Below, piece by piece: positions 16,673-21,771 of a stretch of DNA of 21,771 bases. This DNA is from Stentor roeselii (taxonomy: Eukaryota; Ciliophora; Heterotrichea; Heterotrichida; Stentoridae), in contig RSEH01000417.1 of NCBI GenBank assembly GCA_006503475.1, forward strand, positions 1 to 21,771, read 5' to 3'. The position numbers and the translations under genes were made by a program. How positions within the stretch are numbered: position 1 is the first letter of the stretch; each line of letters starts with the position of its first letter. The notes under the pieces were generated by a model that saw only the letters and a list, made by a program, of their open reading frames with translations, searched no databases and was not told the origin of the DNA.

Positions 16673-17371
16673 TTATTTTGTGGGAAGAAAATTTTGAGAT
16701 TGATGGAAGTTTTGTTGAGTTCTTTGAGGATGCGGGTTATTTTTAAACTTGGATTATTGGAGAAAGGGTTTTTTTAAAGGGAGAAGGGTTTAGTGGGTTG
16801 TTTGAGGAGTTTAGTGTTATTTTATTGTGTGAGGAGGGGTTTTTTGGATTGGTTTAATTTGAGTTTTTTCAGGGTTTTTAGAATATTTGGATTTGGAGTT
16901 TTCTTAAGGTATGATTTTTAGTTTGGATTAAAAAGTTTTGTTGATTTAATGGCTGCGGGTGAGAAAAAATGAAGAGGTTTAAAGGATTGGATTAGAGAAA
17001 ATCGTTGGGAATGAACTTGTTCTCTGTTGATAGAGATGATAGAAGATAGGCTTCAATGTGTTCACAAAAGAAGTAACGTTGAATTAAAAGATATTTTTTT
17101 CTTTAGCTTGGGAAATTTTGAGTGTTTGTTTATAAGTATCATTGTAAATCTAAACTTAGTTATCCATTAAAAAGATAGTTTTTTCTTTAGCTTGGGAAAT
17201 TTGAGTTTTTCTTTATAAATATCATTCTAAATCTTAACTTATTTATCCATTAATTTCTTGAGATTCCTTCTTTTCTTAATAATTAAAATTTTTTTTTTTA
17301 TAATTATCTACATTCTCTTATAATCTTGATTTTCATTAAATTACTAATGAAACTATAAATTAACTACTAAC
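16673..17371. other. Noncoding region upstream of CK1 with strong G skew
   Basis: No gene is seen on either strand in these 699 bases. The part next to CK1 is G/T-rich on the plus strand: 16681-16860 has about 59 G and 3 C. It includes four GGG runs at 16766-16797 that could form a G-quadruplex. The distal part holds a tandem duplication (17087-17253) and very AT-rich DNA near the end of the membrane-protein gene. It probably contains the CK1 promoter. Confidence 0.65.
17087..17253. repeat. Tandem duplication, units of 84 and 83 bp
   Basis: Unit one (17087-17170) and unit two (17171-17253) both begin AAAGATA and end TTATCCATTAA, and share CTTTAGCTTGGGAAATTT. They differ at a handful of bases and one T. 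No conserved ORF runs through them. Confidence 0.9.
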
Positions 17372-18208
17372 TTATACTTTTTTCATCAAATTTTCAAATC
17401 CAACTCTCGAAGTATTTTCCACAAAAAGTCCAATCAAAGTCGCTTGAAGTACTTGAGAAACCCTTCCTGGAGTCGCAGTGGCAGGTACCAAAGCCAGGCA
17501 ATACAATGCAAAAAAGTTAAATTCATATTCAAACCTGAATTTTCTAATAAACCCCCAGAAGACCAAAGCCAAAACAGCATAAAACCCAAGATACCAAAAA
17601 AGTCTCGAGTACAAATAAAGACTATAAAGCTGAAACCCTAACAATCCAAAACAAGCGACAAGAAAAACCCCTGCAAAAATACACGACTTTCGAGAAACTC
17701 TGTAAAATTTGCCGAATGACAGGTTGACCTGAATGAAAGACCCTGAAATAAGGTAAGTGCTGTGGATGCAGACTACGAAAACAACTGTATAACAACAGAA
17801 GTTCGTCAAAATCGCCTCAATGTAACTGGTTTTCTTGTCAACACTTACTAAAGTTGCGTTTGATCCGAAAATAAAGCAAAAAAAAGTGCATATAAACATC
17901 CAGAGGTTATTTGGTTTTGCTTTTTCGCTGATTTTTACTAAATTCTTTAAAGTCACTGATTGAATGAAGACTTTTGCGGAAAAAAGTAAGGTAAAGAAGT
18001 AAAAGATTTTACTTGGGGAGAATTCGTTTGAAAAGTAAAGAGTTTTGTAGAGATTTGATGAGGCTGGAGAGTTTGGGATTAACAGAAGGCAACAGAGAAG
18101 ACCTAAAAGAGAAGCTAAGTAGCCCACTGCGAGTAAAAGGTTTAGTTTTAGATGTTGTCTTAGTTTTGGAGTTGTTTCTACTGTGCTGATGATATCGATT
18201 GATTCCAT
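17372..18208 (-). CDS. Uncharacterised multi-pass membrane protein
   Basis: I do not recognise the family of this 278-residue protein. Hydrophobic segments lie at about 24-44, 66-86, 102-121, 131-155, 176-198, 203-221, 231-243 and 250-263, suggesting seven or eight membrane passes. There is no clear cleavable signal peptide. The C-terminal part (ALVPATATPGRVSQ, then QATLIGLFVENTSRVGFE) has polar residues within helices and looks like the most constrained part. ATG 18206-18208 is the first ATG. The gene is divergent from the second K+ channel gene across 97 bp. It could be a transporter, receptor or ciliate-specific membrane protein; the sequence does not decide. Confidence 0.8.
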   Translation of the reverse strand: MESIDIISTVETTPKLRQHLKLNLLLAVGYLASLLGLLCCLLLIPNSPASSNLYKTLYFSNEFSPSKIFYFFTLLFSAKVFIQSVTLKNLVKISEKAKPNNLWMFICTFFCFIFGSNATLVSVDKKTSYIEAILTNFCCYTVVFVVCIHSTYLISGSFIQVNLSFGKFYRVSRKSCIFAGVFLVACFGLLGFQLYSLYLYSRLFWYLGFYAVLALVFWGFIRKFRFEYEFNFFALYCLALVPATATPGRVSQVLQATLIGLFVENTSRVGFENLMKKV

Positions 18209-18305
18209 TCTAATAATAAGTAAGATTTAATTTATAGTTATTTGTTTGAAGTTAGAATTGAAATTTATGTTTTGGTTAAATTATTTTATTTAAATACATG
18301 TAAAA
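18209..18305. promoter_or_regulatory. Divergent 97-bp promoter region
   Basis: This very AT-rich spacer separates the starts of the membrane protein and the second K+ channel. It should carry both promoters. I see no clear defined motif. Confidence 0.4.
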
Positions 18306-20171
18306 ATGATTAGCAAAGAAATTCTTCACATCCCATCAGAGTCCAAATCCAAATATCTCCCCATCTGGCAACGAGTTCGTCTAAAGCTAAAAGCTAAATA
18401 CTTCTTAAAAAAGTTATCAAAAGATGAAGACAGAACAGAAAAAACAGTAACCCAAGGCACTTTAAAGTTCGAAGACGAAGACGAAGACTACCTAGTCCGT
18501 CGATATTCAATGATAATGACAAGCAAAGCAGACGAGTCAATAAAACTCGAAAAAACTCCCCCTTTTGTATTCCACCCAGAATGGAAATCAAAAAAATTCT
18601 GGAACTTTTTCCTTGCCCTGGGTCTTTTCTACACCGCAGCAGTGATGCCGTTCGTAATGGCTTTCATCGAAACCGAAAAATTCGATTCCTGGTTTTACAT
18701 CTCAATGATTCTCGACCTTCTCTTCATGTTGGACTTTTTTGTGAACTGTCTGACAGCTTTTTACAACAAAGAAGGAATTTTAATTATAAGTCGCAAGGAA
18801 ATTCTTTTAAACTATTTGAAAGGTTGGCTTATTTTAGACTTGCTGGCATCGATTCCTTTTACTTTTATCGAGTTTTCAAATGATAACTCTCAGCAAGATT
18901 CAAAATCTTTAATCCGTATTATAAAACTTCCAAGAATTTATCGTCTTTTGAGGATTTCCAAACTTTTTAAAGTAGTTTCTCAGTCTCGCTATGGTTTCTT
19001 TGAGCAGCTTCGGGATTACTTGAACTTCAAGCACAGTTCAATGAAACTATTGACATCTTCAGCGATAGTGATAATATGCATTCATATATCAGGCTGTTTT
19101 TGGTTTTACATTGCAAGGATCAACGATTTCGACGAGACCACCTGGGTGTATCGTTTGAAGTACATGGATAAAAGCGTCGACAGTCAGTACCTGACCTGCA
19201 TTTACTGGGCGATCACTACAATGACCACTGTCGGATATGGAGATATTCACGCTTTTAACAATTTAGAAAGAATTTTCTGCATCATCTGGATGGCTGTCGG
19301 CATTTTCTTCATTTCTTTCAGCATCGGCAGGCTAGCCTCGATAATCAACACTACTGAAAGTAAAGACAATCTTCTTCTTCATAAACTTTCAGCGATTGAT
19401 GAGTTCTGCTCTGAAGCCAACATCTCGAAAGACCTTCAGAAAAGACTGAGAAGGGCTCTTAAGTTCTCGACTGATAAACAAGGATGGTCCTGGGGCCAAA
19501 AGGATATTTTTTTAAGTGAACTTCCAAGGGCGCTTAAATATGAACTTGCTATGAATATGTTTCAAGGAGCTGCGAAAAAGATTGAGTTTTTTGTTAGTCA
19601 TGAACAAGCTTTTGTTGCATCGATTGTACCGTTGTTGCAACCGATTTGTATTCAGGAAGGCGATAGTGTTTATAAGGAAGGGGAAATCGCTGATGAGATC
19701 TACTTTGTGACTAAAGGAAGAGTCACTTATTGCTTTGGAGTGGAATCGCATTATGTTGCTTGGGTTCATGTCGGGAATTACTTTGGAGATATTGAAGTTG
19801 TTATGAATAATGCGAGGATTTTTAAAGCACTCGCTGTTCAGTATTGTGAGTTGTTTATCATGAATAGGGATTTAATTGAAACTATCATTGAAACTTTTCA
19901 TGAGGTTTGGGAAGAAATTTGTAATGAAGCACTTGCTAGGTTTAGACTTTATCAGAAGGCGAAAATTAAGATTGAAGAAATGCAGAAGTTGAGAAATTCT
20001 GGAAAACTTAGCAAAATGAACTTTCATGAGTTTAAACAGATTGTAGAGCAGAAGTGCAGAGGGAGTTATGATGATTTGAAGAAGAGTGAAACTCAGCATA
20101 TTAAGGATATGGTTTTGAAGCTTGATAAATTGATTGCTGAGCTGAGTCATGAAGAAGGTAATAAAAATTAA
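18306..20171 (+). CDS. Six-TM voltage-gated K+ channel with cyclic-nucleotide-binding homology domain
   Basis: This 621-residue protein has the EAG/HCN/CNG layout. An acidic cytoplasmic N-terminus (EDEDEDY near 58-64) and the pre-S1 motif FVFHPEWKSKKFW lead into S1-S6. S4 has regularly spaced charges (RIIKLPRIYRLLRISKLFK). The filter TVGYGD at 308-313 predicts K+ selectivity. The C-linker includes LPRALKYELAMNMF. The cNMP-like fold has YFGDI (492-496), but the following cassette reads ARIFKAL (R504), without the Ser/Thr that normally follows the phosphate-binding Arg. Cyclic nucleotide binding is therefore doubtful and the domain may be of the EAG homology type. A coiled tail follows. Unlike the channel at 6786-8678, it has no intron. 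Confidence 0.95.
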   Translation: MISKEILHIPSESKSKYLPIWQRVRLKLKAKYFLKKLSKDEDRTEKTVTQGTLKFEDEDEDYLVRRYSMIMTSKADESIKLEKTPPFVFHPEWKSKKFWNFFLALGLFYTAAVMPFVMAFIETEKFDSWFYISMILDLLFMLDFFVNCLTAFYNKEGILIISRKEILLNYLKGWLILDLLASIPFTFIEFSNDNSQQDSKSLIRIIKLPRIYRLLRISKLFKVVSQSRYGFFEQLRDYLNFKHSSMKLLTSSAIVIICIHISGCFWFYIARINDFDETTWVYRLKYMDKSVDSQYLTCIYWAITTMTTVGYGDIHAFNNLERIFCIIWMAVGIFFISFSIGRLASIINTTESKDNLLLHKLSAIDEFCSEANISKDLQKRLRRALKFSTDKQGWSWGQKDIFLSELPRALKYELAMNMFQGAAKKIEFFVSHEQAFVASIVPLLQPICIQEGDSVYKEGEIADEIYFVTKGRVTYCFGVESHYVAWVHVGNYFGDIEVVMNNARIFKALAVQYCELFIMNRDLIETIIETFHEVWEEICNEALARFRLYQKAKIKIEEMQKLRNSGKLSKMNFHEFKQIVEQKCRGSYDDLKKSETQHIKDMVLKLDKLIAELSHEEGNKN

Positions 20172-20369
20172 TTTTATTTGAGATTTGGAGTTGGAGATGG
20201 GTTAGTAGTGGTTATTTGCAACTATATTAAAAATTTGTTGACCTTTCATAAATTTTTCTCTCCAAAGAGTAAACAGATACTACAAGGACATCTAATTAAA
20301 AGCTAATCCCTGAGTTAATAACTGTTTAGATCTTAATCCTTATTGAATTAGAATCATTATCTTGTAATA
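20172..20369. other. AT-rich intergenic region
   Basis: These 198 bases separate the K+ channel stop from the next gene on the same strand. I see no repeat, RNA gene or ORF. Confidence 0.4.
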
Positions 20370-20762
20370 ATGGATAGGCTTTGCATGAATAGCAAATCTG
20401 GAGCGAAATTTAGCCAAAATCAACTGCGAGGCCATAGAAAACTCTTGACTCAAGATTGCAATTCGAAAGATGAAGTGAATTTACCTGGTATCAAAATAAT
20501 AATTTACAACAAAAACCCTCAGTCTAAATTAAAGAAGCCTCTTGTTTCACCTGACATGGTGAGAAAAATGGAAAAACTTCCAAGAGTCAGATCTAAACTA
20601 ATTACTCACAGAAATAATAGAGTGAATTATTCTCGGTGGGTTCCAAAGATTCATGATTATAAACCTTTGTTTCATGACAGAAACAAATCATTTAACTTTC
20701 TGCAAGAACTTGAAAATGAACATAGTGATATTAACAATAAGCTTCATTGGCTTGATTATTAG
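20370..20762 (+). CDS. Small basic hypothetical protein
   Basis: I do not recognise this 130-residue protein. It is basic, soluble, and rich in Asn, Lys and Arg. The start is MDRLCMNSKSGAK and the end is HWLDY before TAG. A second ATG five codons later is an alternative start. Its length in AT-rich DNA suggests a real gene, but no domain can be assigned. It is the last intact gene before the noncoding right flank. Confidence 0.6.
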   Translation: MDRLCMNSKSGAKFSQNQLRGHRKLLTQDCNSKDEVNLPGIKIIIYNKNPQSKLKKPLVSPDMVRKMEKLPRVRSKLITHRNNRVNYSRWVPKIHDYKPLFHDRNKSFNFLQELENEHSDINNKLHWLDY

Positions 20763-21675
20763 TTTTATATTAAATTTCATTGGGATTACTAATATAGTGA
20801 TTGAGAAAGCGTTAAAGAATTAACACTAGTTCATTAGGTCAATTAGTTATGATAAAGCTACTTGATTAAAATTTTATCAAAGAAAGACGCTTTTTGATCA
20901 TTATAATAAGTATACTCATAATAAAAGTTTTAGGTGTATCTAAAAGCAACCCTAGTTATTAGAATGTATCTCATTAATTGAACTATTTTAGAAATAACTA
21001 CCTTCCCTTCTAGTGTTATTCGGATAAGACTAATAATTCTCTCAGAATTTTTATAATAAGAGAACTACCTGGAAAAATTTCTCTCAGCAGTCATTTCATT
21101 AGCGGAATAATCATCGGGTCAAAATGATATTTTAAAGAATGCTTATTTTTTAGTAATCTTTTACTAAGATCAGATCTGTTCAATCATCCAGAGAAAAAGT
21201 TTATAAAGAGTTATTTTCAACGAGATTATTAATGATTGTATTTAACCTGCTCAGACAATATCGGTGTTAAGGTCTTTATATCATCAGTTAAGTCTTTAAG
21301 TCATCAATCCCAGAGATTCAATTTTCTGTTAATTTTCTTTTTTAAATATTCTCTGTAAGAAGACAAAGATTTAATTACGAATTTTATTTTCAGTAATTTA
21401 GCTATTATCATTTACTCAGCTTTACTTCCACCAGCTACAGCATTTATATTCAGCTTTTTCAATGTTTTCTTTTTTTCAAGACTTCAATTCTTTTACCTTC
21501 ATCTTTATCAGCCATTTCTTCAATTTAAAGATATCTCCAGGTTTTAACTGTTCTTTTTGATGAGTATCTTCCATGTCCTTTCACTGGTTCTCTGAAGATT
21601 AAAGTCTCTCTTATCATGAGGCCTTATTATATGGAAACTTGATTGGAGAGTTCAAAACCTATATAAATTGCTTAA
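20763..21675. other. Noncoding right flank with broken short frames
   Basis: No intact gene is seen. On the minus strand, 21229-21574 holds several short frames with coding-like composition that are interrupted by TGA or by shifts at A runs. On the plus strand, two imperfect 20-bp units related to GTCTTTATATCATCAGTTAA lie near 21270-21310. The region is downstream of the second nuclease-gene copy and may hold decayed sequence. Confidence 0.5.
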
Positions 21676-21771
21676 CTAGATTATCTTATTACTAAAAGAA
21701 AACCCAACTATATCTTCGAAAGCATTTTTCCATTTTTTAGAGCCCGTAAACTTTGGTCTGTATAACTCAAT
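21676..21771 (-). CDS. 3' end of a second AAA-ATPase-like / PD-(D/E)XK nuclease gene copy (partial)
   Basis: Read on the minus strand from the window edge, the sequence encodes 31 residues beginning IELYRPKFTG and ending FSFSNKII, then TAG. It is identical base for base to 1894-1989 of the left-end nuclease gene, and the identity continues 2 nt past the stop (98 bp in all, 21674-21771 against 1894-1991). The following 28 or so bases are similar but diverged, then unrelated. The rest of this copy lies beyond the window. Confidence 0.95.
   Translation of the reverse strand: MELYRPKFTGSKKWKNAFEDIVGFSFSNKII

Noticed and set aside
20763-21675. tRNA, rRNA or CRISPR in the right flank
   Set aside because: No T-loop motif, cloverleaf, or regularly spaced repeat was found by eye on either strand.

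Overview
The window looks like macronuclear DNA of a heterotrich ciliate, most likely Stentor or a close relative. The evidence is AT-rich DNA, very tight packing, intron-poor eukaryotic genes (PELO, UBE2S, CK1, TFIIH p62, LAS1, NOP16), and one 15-nt intron (GTAATTTCTAATAAG, 7010-7024) whose removal restores a conserved ion-channel segment. Tiny 15-16 nt introns are a heterotrich hallmark. Every stop codon of a full-length gene is TAA or TAG, never TGA, and all conserved Trp are TGG. The genus is an inference.

Layout. 1-1989 (+): a bacterial-type AAA-ATPase-like / PD-(D/E)XK nuclease gene, split by a one-base frame change at a run of nine A. 2217-6233 (+): a 1338-residue coiled-coil protein with a GNAT-like domain and, at its C-terminus, a degenerate serpin-like domain. 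6230-6772 (-): a UBE2S-type E2 whose stop overlaps the previous gene's stop. 6786-8678 (+): a spliced six-TM cyclic-nucleotide-domain K+ channel, starting 13 nt from the E2 start. 8838-13204 (-): a tandem run in transcription order EF-hand protein, Pelota, TFIIH p62-like, with spacers of 8 and 6 nt. 13217-13615 (+): NOP16-like, head to head with the EF-hand gene across 12 nt. 13793-14236 (-): small basic hypothetical. 14461-15537 (-): LAS1-like HEPN nuclease. 15761-16672 (-): casein kinase 1. 16673-17371: noncoding, with an extreme G-over-C stretch and an 84/83-bp tandem duplication. 17372-18208 (-): multi-pass membrane protein. 18306-20171 (+): a second K+ channel. 20370-20762 (+): small basic hypothetical. 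20763-21675: mostly noncoding, with short broken reading frames. 21676-21771 (-): the last 31 codons and stop of a second copy of the left-end nuclease gene, identical over 98 bp and inverted.

The genes do not form a pathway, but several share themes: ribosome production and rescue (NOP16, LAS1, PELO), transcription (TFIIH p62), membrane excitability and Ca2+ (two K+ channels, EF-hand protein). The most unusual features are the inverted identical nuclease-gene copies at the two ends, the near-zero intergenic spacing, the serpin-like tail on a coiled-coil protein, and alternating several-hundred-base patches of opposite G/C strand skew that cut across genes and noncoding DNA.
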